Position numbers and translations under genes: made by a program. Shown in pieces: positions 1 to 11,757 of a stretch of 64,000 nt of DNA. The stretch is from Pelargonium nanum (taxonomy: Eukaryota > Streptophyta > Magnoliopsida > Geraniales > Geraniaceae), in the NCBI GenBank assembly GCA_036897485.1, contig JAYMTF010000041.1, positions 1 to 64,000 of the forward strand, given 5' to 3'. The first letter of the stretch is position 1. Every line of letters begins with the position of its first letter. The notes below the pieces were generated by a model. That model ran no database searches. It was not told the DNA's origin and saw only the letters and a list, made by a program, of their open reading frames with translations.

Positions 1-120
1 AATTAAAGGCCCGCCCGCCGCTCTAAAATCAAGAGCAGCCGTAGCCGAACAAAAACCCTAATCGACTCTCAAAACGGCAGAGAGAAAGAGATTATCCTAA
101 ATTTTTAATTAATAAAACAA
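1..120. promoter_or_regulatory. Probable promoter edge of an off-window gene
   Basis: A GC-rich start is followed by a telobox (AAACCCTA at 53-60) and a GA-rich run. In this window the same motif sits at the starts of translation-linked genes, so the left edge may cut through a promoter or 5' UTR of a gene lying outside. No coding frame is visible here, so neither the gene nor its direction can be named. Confidence 0.3.
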
Positions 121-1780
121 ATTTAATTAATGTAAGATGTAACTATTATTTTAATTAAATATTAGTTGTGAAAACAAAAGTTGTTTGGTTGAAGCATTTT
201 GGCATCGCTTTCGGCGTGCAATTTGTGTAAATTAAAAGTAGATTAAAACGGCTTATTTGGCAGCTTTTTTCTACTTTTATTTCCAATACAATCAAGCAAC
301 GAACCACTTTGAATCATTTTTATTTATTTGTCACCAACTTCCACGTCACTGCCAAACCGGCTATAACAAGTAAAGTGTGTTGTCTAGACTGACACGTGTA
401 CATGCCATGGTGTGATATTTTCCAGGGCACTGGCAGATGTAGGTGGACACAACAAGCCAAACCTAGCCAACTTTAAATTTTAATTGTACGTAATTACCAA
501 ATTGCCCTTAAAGTGTAGTATACGACAGTTTAGTAATCGTGTTGAAATGTTGAACACAAACAACACGACACGACACAAACACGAACAAACACATTTTGCA
601 CAATAAATTCAACAAGTTTCTCACGACAAGAACCAACTATTTGACATGTTATTTGAAACAATTTACAATTATATACACTTTAAATGCGAGTGCTATGCAT
701 GTTACGACATTACTAATTAATCGTGAGACCCGACACGAACACGTAAACATGTTTTGTTCTTCAACACAAATACGACATATTTACAAATCGCGCGAGGTCA
801 ATCACACTAATTTTGCATCGTGTTTATCGTTACAATACGAATAGTCAACTCAAAGAAGATGCATGACTCACCAACAATGGGATATAATAAGTTTTGTATT
901 TAATAATTTATTTAGCGACAAAATAATTCAATGACTTTGTTGCTTATTTGTTAGACCTAAGTGATGTGTCTCCAAGATTATTAATTGCAATAAGTGACAT
1001 AAAATAATGAAAATAATATTCCATATCAAGCAACCATTACTTAATTTAGCTTTTAGCATGTGCTATGTAGGCTCACAATCACACTAAATCCCAATAATTT
1101 ATATGTAGTGCTACATATTATTAAGCTTTAAGCAAATAATCTCTTTAAAAGAACCACAAAATCTAAATGATGATTACTCACCAATAATTATGAAAAAAAG
1201 TTTTGTAGATGATGTTTTATATTAGGAATTAAAAATCTAAATTAGTGTTATTAAGTTGAAATTAAGATGATCAAATAACGTGGTTTTAATTTCCAAACTA
1301 TCAATTTTGTTTTAAATTGATAAATAATTTAGTTTATGTTGTAACTCATTCATATTATCACATCGATTCAATTAGATTCCACACCAATGTATAATTGTTT
1401 AAAATTGGTCATATTTGTACGCAATTGTACCAAATAATATTGTTTATACCTTCACTTTAAACAATATGATGATGTGGTGTCCACGTTACGTTGACGCGAC
1501 GTTTGCATGATAATAATGAGATATTCATACTGACAGTATTATTTTACTTATAGTATACAACATCATCCTTTTACACTTGCGTCGTGCGCGCAATCCGTTT
1601 CAATAATTATATCAACTCATAACAAAATAGAGAAAATAATGAAACATATTTAAATTAACATCAATTATTAATTCTTTATGTTTATTTTTTTTTCATTTAT
1701 TTTTTTTGTTAAAAAAACACAAAAGGGCAAAAACGTCAAACTAAAATTAATTTGCCATTGTCCCCTGTTTCAGAAACTAA
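121..1780. other. Intergenic AT-rich stretch
   Basis: This stretch lies upstream of the PNRC-like gene. It holds one copy of the ACACGAC-type dispersed repeat (about 530-850) and otherwise AT-rich sequence. The 82-codon frame at 596-844 lies inside that repeat and has no gene-like composition. I see no gene, tRNA or clear transposon ends. Confidence 0.6.
530..850. repeat. Dispersed ACACGAC-type repeat, copy 1
   Basis: The copy is rich in CACGACAC and CGTGTTG words and includes the family landmark ACTAATTAATCGTG followed by a region with CAACACAAATACGAC. Related copies occur at about 5225-5640, 8960-9245, 10155-10405, 17515-17605, 38630-39170 and 61930-62345 in both orientations. No coding capacity and no sharp terminal repeats are visible, so the class is unknown. 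Confidence 0.6.
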
Positions 1781-1784
1781 AGAG

Positions 1785-2592
1785 ACAGAGCAATAAAAGC
1801 AGTCACAAGGGACATGCAGTGAGCTCTCTCTCTCTCTAACCTCTCTCTCTCCTCTGTGCATGAACAGTATTTGATATTTTCATAGCTTTTAAATTCTGTG
1901 GCTCCGATAAATCCTTTTGTTTTTTCTTCAGATCCGTTGAATCTGAAATTTCCTCTGTTTTCAACTCCATACCCAATCTTCTTCTCCTTCACCATTTTTG
2001 AACCCAGAAAAGCAAATTTTTGGAGGAACCAGTGTTGAACAGAGAACACATCTCACTCCCAGATCTCTACTTTCCAGGTAATTCTAATTCCCACCTCACT
2101 ATTTTCCGGGAAAATTTTATAAAGTGAAAAATGGGTTCCATTTTTGCAGATCTGCGGAGTTTTAATCTTTGTGGTGTTATATCTGAGGACTTTTATGCTG
2201 ATTTAGTTTGTGGGTTTTTGTTATTTTGTTGCAGTGATTTGTGGGTTTTGGTCAGTTTGTTGGGATTCGAGGTTTGAATCTGTGAAGTTTTGGCCTTTTG
2301 GGGCTGTTGACTGGTTTTGGAGGTTGTATCTGAGCCAGTTTTGAGGTAATTGAGCTTTTTGGTCTCTGGTTGAGCTTGATTGCTTGTTTCATGCTTGTTC
2401 TGGGTTGGTTTTGGTGAGGATCTGGAAGTTATGGTGTGTTGCTGTGGAATTTGAACCATAAAGCTGTGATTTTTGTTGTGGGTTTGTTGAGCTCAGGAAG
2501 TGAATCTTTGTGGGTTAGTGTATAAATTTGGCCACTTGTATTGTATCTGGAAGGAGTTGCTGTTAGTTCAGTTCAGTTTGTGAGTTTGTGTT
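1785..2592 (+). other. 5' UTR and leader intron of the PNRC-like gene
   Basis: A pyrimidine-rich leader with (CT)n at about 1825-1853 ends in a good donor at 2077/2078 (CCAG then GTAATT). The T/G-rich stretch that follows looks like intron. Acceptor candidates are CAG at about 2235 and the TTCAG pair at 2567-2576, just before the ATG at 2593. A leader intron of about 0.5 kb is the most natural reading; the exact acceptor is undecided. Confidence 0.5.
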
Positions 2593-3213
2593 ATGGAGAC
2601 TCTTGTTGTTGTAGCTCAGCATAGGAATCAGTACAATGGTGGCAAGACCAAGCACCATGGGTCTGTTGAGTCTTCGCCTTCTAGAGGTTTCAAGGGAATC
2701 AATTGCCGGAGTTTCCAATCCGGAGTGGGTTTGCTCCCAATCCCATGGAAGTCTTGTTGCACTCCTGCAACCAAACAGGGTCCTTCCTCACCCCCGAAAA
2801 CCCCATCTCCTAGTGCTAGCTTAACTACTCCTGTGAGCTCGAAAACTAATTCCAAAAGTGCCCCAATTTCGATCAACTTAAAGGGTTCTAACAGAGGGAG
2901 ATGTTTCAGTGAAGCTATCCGTGAAGAAACTTTTGTGTACTCTGAGCTCTGGGCTGGTCCTGCGTATTCGAACTCGCCTCCTCCGAGTTCTTTACCGATA
3001 CCTAAGTTCTCAATGAGGCCAAAGCGAACTGTCTCTCTTGAGTTGCCTGTTCCTGACCGTGATATCAAAATCCACCCAATTGCGAAGTCTGCACCAACAT
3101 CCCCTACTGGTAGGGAGGAGCATAACCCGTTTACGAGAGAATTGTTTCACAATGCTGACTCTGCGACCAAGACCCTGCGTCGCATTCTCAATCTTGACAT
3201 TGCTGACGAATGA
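2593..3213 (+). CDS. PNRC/EDC1-motif protein, probable mRNA-decapping coactivator
   Basis: Single-exon 206-residue protein. It is Ser/Pro-rich and looks disordered, without signal peptide or membrane segment. Around residues 117-139 it carries SELWAGPAYSNSPPPSSLP followed by IPKF. This is the proline-rich nuclear receptor coactivator (PNRC) type motif, whose LPxPxF core in yeast Edc1 and human PNRC2 binds the EVH1 domain of the decapping activator DCP1. An acidic and aliphatic C-terminal stretch (TLRRILNLDIADE) is also typical of the plant relatives. I infer a role in mRNA decapping or P-bodies; plant family members are mostly described only by the motif. The ATG at 2593 opens the frame and follows the leader intron. 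The opposite-strand frame at 2628-3068 is its shadow. Confidence 0.8.
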   Translation: METLVVVAQHRNQYNGGKTKHHGSVESSPSRGFKGINCRSFQSGVGLLPIPWKSCCTPATKQGPSSPPKTPSPSASLTTPVSSKTNSKSAPISINLKGSNRGRCFSEAIREETFVYSELWAGPAYSNSPPPSSLPIPKFSMRPKRTVSLELPVPDRDIKIHPIAKSAPTSPTGREEHNPFTRELFHNADSATKTLRRILNLDIADE

Positions 3214-4181
3214 AGGATGACGGAGCCAATTGACTCCTGTAAATAGGACTGCTGTGCTAAGTGGGTTAGCAACAACTTAGCTGTAGATTGTAGATGGAGT
3301 GAATAATGTGGCTTAGTAGTTGTAGTATTATATATTATTAGCTTCCTGTAGCGGTGGTGGTGCAAGTGACGGTGATGACTATGGCGGGTGTTGAAAAGTT
3401 TCCTGATGTTCATGTTGATCTGCAGTGGCGGGAGATCTTACCGAGATGGGCAGTGTATGCTGTATTTGTTGGCGGGACGGCCAGGGTGTTGACAATATCT
3501 TGACAAGATCGAGTAGGTGTATGCAGTATTTGTTGTGACTACGTGGATGTGAACAGTTGTTGTTGAGTAACATGGATAGATGCTATCTCCGAGTTTCTGG
3601 AAGCGGAATGGAAGTATATGGGAATATGGCTTGCTCTCTTCTTACGCAAGAGTTGGAAGAATACTTTGGCCGACCAAAGTAGCATTTTAGTTCAGTACTG
3701 AGTTGTGTGAAGTTATTCGCTTAGTCATAGTTGATTTTCATGTTTCGATCTTCATATAGGTTTTGGTCTATAGTTTCAGATATCTTGTATATACACTGTA
3801 GTATCTCAAACTCATACTCACAGAAACCCTTTAGGATTCTATTTTAGCTCTCCGCTTCTCTGCCTAGTCTCCTTTCATTCTCCTATTGTAGCATTGATCA
3901 CTACTCTCATAGTTGGCTCGGCTTCCTTGATGCTTTCCTAATTTCTTCTTACCTTTTCATCAGTGCCCAAATTGGCTGCTCAACAAATCTTGTGATATTT
4001 TCATTTCCTCAGTTCTATCTTTCTTTTAGCTAAAGCTGACTCCATTTCTACGCCCCTCGACTTTTCTTTCCCCTTCACCACTTTTCTCGGTTTTTTGAGA
4101 AAGGAAAGTGGGAAGAGGGAAACAAAGGTCGGTTCTTTCTACTTCTGCTATTACATCTGTAATGTTTCATAGTCGGTCCAT

Positions 4182-4269
4182 GTAGTTCTCGTGTTTAGCT
4201 CTGTGAGTTCTCTTTGTTGTGTCACGTAGTTCTCGTGTTTAGCTCCGTGAGTTCTCTTTGTTGTGTCAC
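4182..4269. repeat. 44-bp tandem duplication
   Basis: Two adjacent 44-bp units (4182-4225 and 4226-4269) begin GTAGTTCTCGTG and end TTGTGTCAC, with a single visible difference (CTCTGTG versus CTCCGTG). The near identity indicates a recent duplication, possibly within the 3' UTR of the PNRC-like gene. Confidence 0.9.
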
Positions 4270-5224
4270 TGCTTTGATCGTCTTCATTCTTGGAGGTTGA
4301 CCTTATCAAGCTATTTTGCAAGGTACTTATATATATTACACCATTTGCAATACTCTTCAGCAATGTATATTATTGAACCGTTATTGATTCTTTGCTTACT
4401 ATATGTGAACCAGGGAGGAGCCGGAGAAGAACTCGAGAATCTGTAATCCTTCTCAAAGATAGTTTTCTTACTGGAGGCGACATCTGGGTTCTCTCTTGTC
4501 ACTTCTGGCTTAAAAGAATGCATAATATGTTTTGTTTTAGTAATATTAGGAGTATCCCGAACTAGTAGTGTTGGAGTAAGACTATCAGTGTCCGCCTACT
4601 TTGTTGTGTTGTTTTGTGTTGTGTAGACTCTATCGTTTAACTTGTTTGTCTGCTTAAGATAATGAGTTTTCGTTTGCACATTCCGGTTACGTTTTATTGT
4701 CACTATTACAACTTGCAATAGTTCATTTTGATAGCGACACTGATATCTATGCAGCGAATCTGAATACGATCACATCTTCATTTTGAGCATTGTGGTTTGA
4801 ACACATGTTGTAGCTTTAGGTTTTGTACTAGTAGTGGAGGTATTGGTTTATTTGATGGTGATGGATTTTCTTGTTCAAGCTTCCTGGGAATATAGCCCAA
4901 GTGGATGATGAGTCTTGAATTTTACTGAATATTTATGGGCATATTTGAGTTTCCACTGTTGAGAGAAACACACAGGGCATTGATGCACCATGATGTGTAC
5001 TATTAAAGTGTGTCACATGTTAAAATGTAGCCAACTTTGAATTCTCCTATGATATTGCTTTGTCTCTCATGGTACTAAAGTTGGGAACAATTGGCTTGAC
5101 AACCATGAATGGAGTTTCTGGTTATGTAGTGCAACATGATGAATCCCTAGTTGGTTAGTTCAGTGAGTCACTATAGATGAGGACCTTTCTACTTGCAGCT
5201 CCTGAAAATTCGGGTGTGCTTGTC

Positions 5225-5640
5225 TAGTTTGTGTGCTTCACGACCCAACATCAACATGATATGTCTGTGTTGCACGGCCCAACACAAAATGTTTAACACG
5301 GTAATTAAATAGGTTGTGTTGACACGGCACAACGCGGTTGAGACGAACACGATTTAACACATTTTGCACATAAGACCAATATGCTGGCATGGCTAGACAC
5401 AACTAGCATAAACACGACCTAATATATTTTTCACAATAGTAGCAACAAGTGCGGTATGTTAATAGAATTAATTAAAAAAGTGGCGTGTATGTTAATAGAA
5501 TTAACTAAAAAAGTGTCGTGTCACAACACGACTAATTAATCGTACGTGAATGTTTTGGAGGTTCAACACGATTACTAAATGTGACTCTAAACACGCTAAT
5601 TTTGTATTGTGTGTTGTATTACAACACAAATTGTATAATG
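5225..5640. repeat. Dispersed ACACGAC-type repeat, copy 2
   Basis: The copy carries ACACGGCACAACGCGG, CGACTAATTAATCG and repeated CAACACG words. A short internal duplication is visible: AGAATTAATTAAAAAAGTG near 5465 recurs as AGAATTAACTAAAAAAGTG near 5498. Noncoding. Confidence 0.55.
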
Positions 5641-6144
5641 TAATGATGTCCCGAATAATTTGATCCATGAACTATTTTATGGTAAAATGGTCATTCACCT
5701 GTACAAAAAGTCGACCAGAAGATCACAACATTAACATTTATTAGTTTTCTTCCCCTTTTGCGAAGATAATGCTGGGATCAATTAGTTCAGGGACCAAATT
5801 GGTCAGGTCCCGATATTTCAAGGACAATTTCGTAGTTTTCCTTGAGTACCTTATCAGAACCAGAACAGAGAACTCCATAGTCCATACAAATGACATGATT
5901 AATACACAAACTTGGTTGCAAAATAAGTTCTATAAGGAATACATAAATTCTTCCGGTAACTAAAACTAGTTTCAAAATTGTTGCGACAATGCTGAAGATA
6001 CCATAGCTAGTAATATAGAAGATCATAAATATTTTGATACACGCTACTAAGATCAATAAAACACGAAAGAATAGTGTAGTCAACGACTTGGTTACCTCCG
6101 GGGATCGTTTGAAGGGAAGCGCTGTTGCATGAGCTGAAACCCAT

Positions 6145-9100
6145 TCACTGTTTGATTTTTCTATCATTTCTCGTTCTCTTTCTAAATTCTCGTTTGTCCA
6201 CTGAATACTGCTTCTTTATCAACAAATTGCACATTGCTGTTTTCACGGCTTCTGCAGCTGCAGAAAAAACGCTTGCCTCGATGGATACACTTCCCTGCAA
6301 CTTCTCAAGCAGTTTCTCTCCCCCAGGTATCTCACAATCTTCCAGCAGAGCTGGCTCATGTTCGGATGAATCTGTTTCGGTTTTTCTTAAGCCTTTGATA
6401 GCCCTCACGCGAGTTAACGAGGAATGATCAGAACCTTGCAACTTAGACACCCCCGTAACCATCCAAAGAAGTCCCGAAGAAGAGCAGGCCCCAAGGCTTG
6501 TGGGAATGAACACCTCTCCTTTGATGGAAACCACCTGCAAAAATAATGTAAGTCGGAATTTATATTAAAGGAGAACGCATATATTCATGTGCGCTGAAAA
6601 TGTCAAAAATAAAGAAAAATGTTCCATTTTGGTTCTCCAACTATTCATTTTGTTTCAAATTGTACTCAGTTTGATTTTTGACCAATTTGGTCCCTAATCT
6701 ATCCCTATTGTTCTAATTTGGTCCCTCAAATATACAATTTTGTTTCAAATTGGTCCCACCAGTAAATGTAGCTCACTTAAGCTCAATGCGGTAGTCGCAT
6801 CAATACAAATTGCCACAAGTCGCGTGAATAGGAAAATGTGTCCTAACAGGAAGACCGATAATGATTGATGGCAACTTATACTCATTTGCATTCCAGAGCA
6901 AAACGATCAGTCATATCAGTTAAGAATTGCTTCTACACAGAATTTTTTGAGTAGTTGAGGTCCTCACCTTGGCGACGGAGAGAGTCCTAGAAGAAAGGTC
7001 GCAGCTCAACAACATTATTCCTTGTAAGCTACAATATGCCAAAAACATCGAGAGAACAAATCAACACACGTCTCTTCAAGGATACCAACAAATGAATAAA
7101 CTACAGTGGGAATCGCTAAGATACTTACCTCTGGATGGCCACTGCAATAAGAGCACCATCTGAGAGAGCACAGAGATCAGTAACAGCTGAACAGCGATCT
7201 TCTTCTCCTTCATTGGAACCTAGAAGCCCTGCCTTCAGGCAGCAAATAAAAATTAAACCAAAAAAGATAGCCAAGTTGTGATATGGTAACCCTAACGAAC
7301 TTTTTCATGCACCGGTAAGTATATCTGGCAAAGCAAACCGCAGGCTGAAACATGCCAGACAAAAAAATGCACGTGTTCTTATCATGTTACTTTTTGGCAA
7401 TTCTAACGTGCTTCGTTACTTAGTGGGATAAGGCAGGACCGATCAAAAGTTGTGAAATAAGAATGTGAGTTTTTTTGCCCAGCCGTTTTAGGCCCATGGC
7501 CCGAATTGCCAGGTCTACCGGTAAGGCTTGGGTTTTTACTTCTCCAAGAAACAAATCAAGTTTGTTTATACAGGCAGAATTTTATATCACTTAAGTTCAT
7601 CAATCGAGGTGTTCATATCGGGAAATATTACAGGACCTCAAGTAAACTTCAGAAGAAAACGAGATACCTTTGCTCCAACTTCACACGTATCGAGGAGGGA
7701 ACCAGATGTTATATCCCATAAGCGTACCTGCAGAGGAAGTACCGACCAACCTTTACTACACAATTTCTAACTAGAAGAGAATCATAAAATCTAAATAATA
7801 AAAGGAATAAAAGAGGAAGTGAACTGTGCAAAGTAGTCGGCTTATGACTACTTACCGTCGAATCACCACTTCCAGAGACGAGAGAACCCTGGGGAAAAGT
7901 AGGGTTGCTAATGAAGGCCAAGCATGTCACAAACCTGCAATTAGTGGATGAAAAGGAGATGTAACATATGTCTACAAACTGGAAGCATAATATACACGTG
8001 ATGAGCTAAAAAAAGTGATCCATTTAACTCAAGCTGGAAGCATAGCATAGTTAATATGCTATCCAATTCCAACTTATGTTTTAGTTCCAACAGAATCAGC
8101 TAGACAAGAATGCCAAGAGCAAGCTACACATTATATTTCATGTAATTATACGTCATTGACTTTGCTACATATGCAAAACTATCAAGGGATGTTGCTTAAA
8201 GAATAGTCATCTGTCCAGCCTGAAGTTTTGGCTACAATATGTGTTCTCATTCAACAACTTAAAGATGTGATCATAAAAACTCACTCACTCCGTATGACCA
8301 AGGCAAAAACTTTGGATCTCATGAGCTCCTTCTAAAGGTTTCTTGGGAAATACAGTAACCTGTCAAGGAAACAAGATGTAAAATAAGGTATAAACTAAGG
8401 TAGCAACTAGTATTAATAAATCAGGTGGAATGAAAATTACACGAATTTTGAAATCACGATCAGCACTAACAATGAACCGCCCATCTGGTGAAAATTCCTG
8501 TCAAAGAACAAATTGTCATAAGTCACAACTATCTCTCTTTCTATCTATAACGAAGCAAAATGGAGAATGCATACATAAGAAACCATATACATGACCAATG
8601 TAGAACTTACCAAGCTAGTAATGATGCTGCAGTAGTGAGCAAGCATCGGTGATGCCTTCTTATTGAGGACAGCCTCGTTTCCATGACACCCGTCCAGATC
8701 CACAACCCAAACAACTCCAAACTTATCAGCGAAACAAACATACAGGCCATCATTGCTTATGGCAACAGCACTCACTCTCTTCTCCGAAGATCTGTTGCAT
8801 ACAAAAAGTTTAAGAATTTTCATTTCATATAAAAGGAGAAACTTCAAGGATATACAAGGCAAGTTCAATGCCATAGCTGAAACCAACAACCAGAGAATGA
8901 GTACAGATTGCAGGTCACCCATAACAGCGCATATTGTCATGTGGATTAGGGATGCTGATGTGTAGTGTTAGAGGTTAAATATGTCATAAACACAAACATG
9001 AGTACACGACATGTTTAACATTGTCTTGGTGTGTCATGTTTGTTCCAACTTTTGACTCAAATGAGAGATGGTGTAAGTTGCAGTTGATGTTAAAATACTA

Positions 9101-9828
9101 ATTTTAACATCAATTGGGCTGTCATGTGTGTTTCACAAATCACAATTATTGAACCTCTTGGGTTCTCCAACACGAACACGACACTATTATGAATATGATA
9201 ACTAATGTTGTGTCACGTCATGTGTCGTGTCCCAAATTACCGACTCTAATAATTTGGACCTAACAGATACACTTATACAGAATAGAACAAGCTGAAATTC
9301 ATAATTTTGTTTAAAAATTTAAACTTTCAAAACTTAAAAGCCTATATGAAATTGGGTAACACTATCTACACTAATAAGGATACACAAAGCAATCTTAATG
9401 TTCAAGTACACAACAAAAAGTTAATGTACTTACACAGTGCCGATACAGCGCCATGAATCAACAGACCAAATCTTGACTAATTTGTCATCACCAGCAGACA
9501 CAAAGAGCTTGCCCTGAGCACCAAACTTGATAGCTCTAATGGAGTCTTTGTGTACAGACCCACCTGAATCATCAGTCAAAGACACTGCACAGCTTGCTCT
9601 GCAAACAGATTTTATTCAAATTGCAGAATCTTCACATATTGAACATAGGATTCAAAATCTAATCGGAGAAACAACTTACTGGAGATCGAAGACGCGGAGG
9701 TCGGAGCCGACGGCGACGGCGACAGAGCTGTGGGCGGGGTGGACGGAAATCAAGGCCGGAGCGACCTCTGTATCTTTGTTGCTGTTGTTGTTGTTGTCGG
9801 CTTCTTCAATCTGAGCAACGCCCTCCAT
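6145..9828 (-). CDS. TRM82: tRNA (guanine-N7)-methyltransferase non-catalytic WD40 subunit
   Basis: WDR4/Trm82 homologue, the WD40 partner that supports TRM8/METTL1 in making m7G46 in tRNA. Ten coding exons join in phase to a 438-residue protein: 9828-9680, 9598-9434, 8791-8611, 8497-8441, 8359-8289, 7934-7856, 7727-7668, 7232-7129, 7028-6968, 6534-6145. WD-type blades are visible, such as SIRAIKFGAQGKLFVSAGDD...KIWSV, VSAVAISNDGLYVCFADKF, EFSPDGRFIVSADRDFKIRV and LVSGSGDSTVRLWDI. The last exon carries the long lysine-rich tail (KKQYSVDKREFRKRTRNDRK) typical of plant members. The ATG at 9828 begins MEGVAQIEEADNNNN, an Asn-rich lead-in. Length fits the plant family. Introns 2 and 9 hold repeat insertions. 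The upstream flank has telobox and site II motifs. Confidence 0.92.
6600..6790. repeat. Dispersed 'TTTGGTCCCTCAA' repeat in a TRM82 intron
   Basis: The intron between the last two TRM82 exons contains phrases such as CAACTATTCATTTTGTTTC and TTTGGTCCCT. The same phrases build most of the intron at 18770-19560 and a segment at 46860-47110. The family is common in dicot introns; no ends or coding part can be defined here. Confidence 0.55.
8960..9245. repeat. ACACGAC-type repeat inside TRM82 intron 2
   Basis: This insertion within the 642-bp second intron (8792-9433) carries AACACGAACACGACACT and GTGTCACGTCATGTGTCG. It does not disturb the splice sites on either side. Confidence 0.6.
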
Positions 9829-9874
9829 TTCTGCTACTGTGAGAGTTTGGGAAGTGAAGTAAAGTTGAGGTTTT

Positions 9875-10039
9875 TAGGGTTTTTTGGTGGTTTATCTCTG
9901 AGCTCTTGTTCGTCGCTGTCTTCGTTAACCGCTTGTTTCTTCAACAACGAACTGTCACGAGGGTTTTGAACGATTTGGGCTCTCTTGGGCCCATCTTTTA
10001 GAAGGCCCATTTTGCTACTCAACATTTACAATTTGGGCC
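9875..10039 (-). promoter_or_regulatory. TRM82 promoter with telobox and four TGGGCY motifs
   Basis: A telobox (TAGGGTTT at 9875-9882, AAACCCTA on the gene strand) lies about 50 bases upstream of the start codon. Behind it are TGGGCT 9976-9981, TGGGCC 9986-9991, GGCCCA 10004-10009 and TGGGCC 10034-10039. Telobox plus site II is a known promoter combination of plant ribosomal-protein and cell-growth genes. Confidence 0.6.
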
Positions 10040-10154
10040 ACGGGCTTGAAGCGGGTCGGGTCAAAAAACTCACGCGCTTGTATTTTGCAACTTTTTATAA
10101 ACCCTATTTTCTACCACTAAGTGGTTAGATACGTTAGGACTGACATAAACTTGC

Positions 10155-10405
10155 GGTGTTAGGTTGGATCGTAGAACTAGTAATTCGTGTTGTAACACGA
10201 CACGAAATTAATGTGTTTGAGCTTGAAATTTTGTGTTCATGTTTGGCTTTCAAAACACGCACACACAACTAATTAGTCGTGTTGTGAGTTGTGACACGCA
10301 CAGCACACCCAACGTGCAAATTTAAATTCTAAGAATGTGTTGGATCTATCATGTAAAATGTGTTGAGTCATGTTCAACCACTCAAATGTATCGTGTCATC
10401 TAGAG
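10155..10405. repeat. Dispersed ACACGAC-type repeat, copy 4
   Basis: It begins near TAATTCGTGTTGTAACACGA and carries ACTAATTAGTCGTGTTGTG, the family landmark, then ATCATGTAAAATGTGTTGAG. The last phrase is shared with the copies at 38630-39170 and 61930-62345. Confidence 0.6.
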
Positions 10406-11191
10406 TTGACAAAAGGGTACCCGACCAGTCGGGCATCCCAAACCCAACCCATTTCGGGTTAGATTATGATTGAGTATACTCATAAAAAATTAATGTATTA
10501 TAGGCATAAAATTCAAAACTCGACCAACCAAAAATTCTATAGGTATCGGATTAATCGACCCAATAATTATTTTTTCCACATTCGATATATAAAATAATAG
10601 ATGTTGGACTAGAGAATTGAGAGGGGCCGCGCGAACGCAGGCCCCCACTGGCACAAATTACGACGTAGACTCTGCCACTTGGGCAGATCTTAAGCCAACG
10701 CCTCTCCAGAGTGCCATGGAGATCGTGGGCCTAGGCCATGGGCCTTCTTGATCACCCATAGACCCCGTCCAGGTAAGTATGTTCTCCATTTACTTCCCTC
10801 TCATTTTATACACCAACTCTCCCCCTACCCTCTCCCCACTTTCCGATGTGGGACTACAAAAACCTCAAACAACACTTGCCTCCAACTTTTCGCAACCTGC
10901 TTGCTCTTCCGCGGATGTGTGTGACATTGTTTCACCTTTTGCAATATATTTGTGCTCATGGTTTTACGTTTATTCATGAATTGAATTTTGAATTTTAAAG
11001 TAAAATATGCAGATTCATGCTGATTTGAACGGCCTAATATGCATTTTTGTTGGATAAATCCGATATGATCCAACATAAAAACTAGCATGAACGTTTTTAA
11101 AACTGAATCGGATTTCAGATTTTTCATATTCTGATCCAAATTACTAGCTTCCACTACCAAGATCCCTTTCGGGTGTAGTTCATGTGAGTCT

Positions 11192-11418
11192 AGAGTTAGC
11201 AAAAGGTACCTGCCGGAGCAGGTATCCGAAATCTAAACCGTTTTGGGTCGAAGTCGGTTGGATTATAAAATTTTCGGCTCGGGTATACCGCAAAAGCAAT
11301 ACATTTTATGCTTAAAACCCGACCCTAACCCCACAAACCCTACAACCCTATAGGGTCGGGTTAGGGTTCATCAACTCGAACCCGTTCATACCCGACCCAA
11401 AAATTTGCCACATCTAGG
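11192..11418. repeat. Foldback CCCGACC-type element
   Basis: The left end CTAGAGTTAGCAAA and right end TTTGCCACATCTAG are imperfect inverted repeats around a CCCGACCC/GGGTCGGG-rich centre. Similar ends and centre occur at 28142-28336 and 53177-53369. It is a MITE-like short element with no coding part. Confidence 0.55.
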
Positions 11419-11757
11419 TAAGTCTTTCCAACCCGAACTCAAAAAATTCAATTCAAAATTTGAATTGTCAGCTCTAATTTGGGTGCACCGAATTTGAGTT
11501 ATTCCACATGTATAAACAACAATCATACTTCTTGTTAGAGGACAGAAAAGTTGTTCCTTTATCAATTACTTGAAAATATAAAGTGAAAATAATGTTCTTC
11601 AACAATGCTCAAAACATCTCATAAAATTTCATGTATGTTTTCCACTGGCACAACAGGGCCTGCCTTCAGTTTTTGGCTGTGTAAACAGGAGGAACCTAAA
11701 AAACTCCTACAGATACAATCAGAAACCAGGCCAAAGATTCAAATCAAGACCTAAACC

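Larger units (their letters stand above)
3214..6144. other. 3' region of the PNRC-like gene and intergenic DNA
   Basis: The first several hundred bases after the stop are probably 3' UTR. A possible 3' UTR intron runs from the donor near 4320 (GCAAG then GTACTT) to the acceptor near 4413 (ACCAG then GGAGG). Beyond that lie a 44-bp tandem duplication and an ACACGAC-type repeat. No further coding gene is seen; the convergent TRM82 gene ends at 6145. Confidence 0.5.
10040..11757. other. Intergenic repeats between TRM82 and the SKIP30-like gene
   Basis: This stretch holds an ACACGAC-type repeat (10155-10405) and a CCCGACC-type segment (10405-10620). It also has a markedly GC-rich block (about 10620-10760) running into a polypyrimidine stretch with TTCCGATGTGGGACT near 10840, then a foldback CCCGACC element (11192-11418). 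No gene is visible. Frames at 10779-10979 and 10825-11202 look like chance. Confidence 0.55.

Noticed and set aside
2628-3068. 146-codon minus-strand frame
   Set aside because: Antisense shadow of the PNRC-like coding region; no independent motif or splice support.
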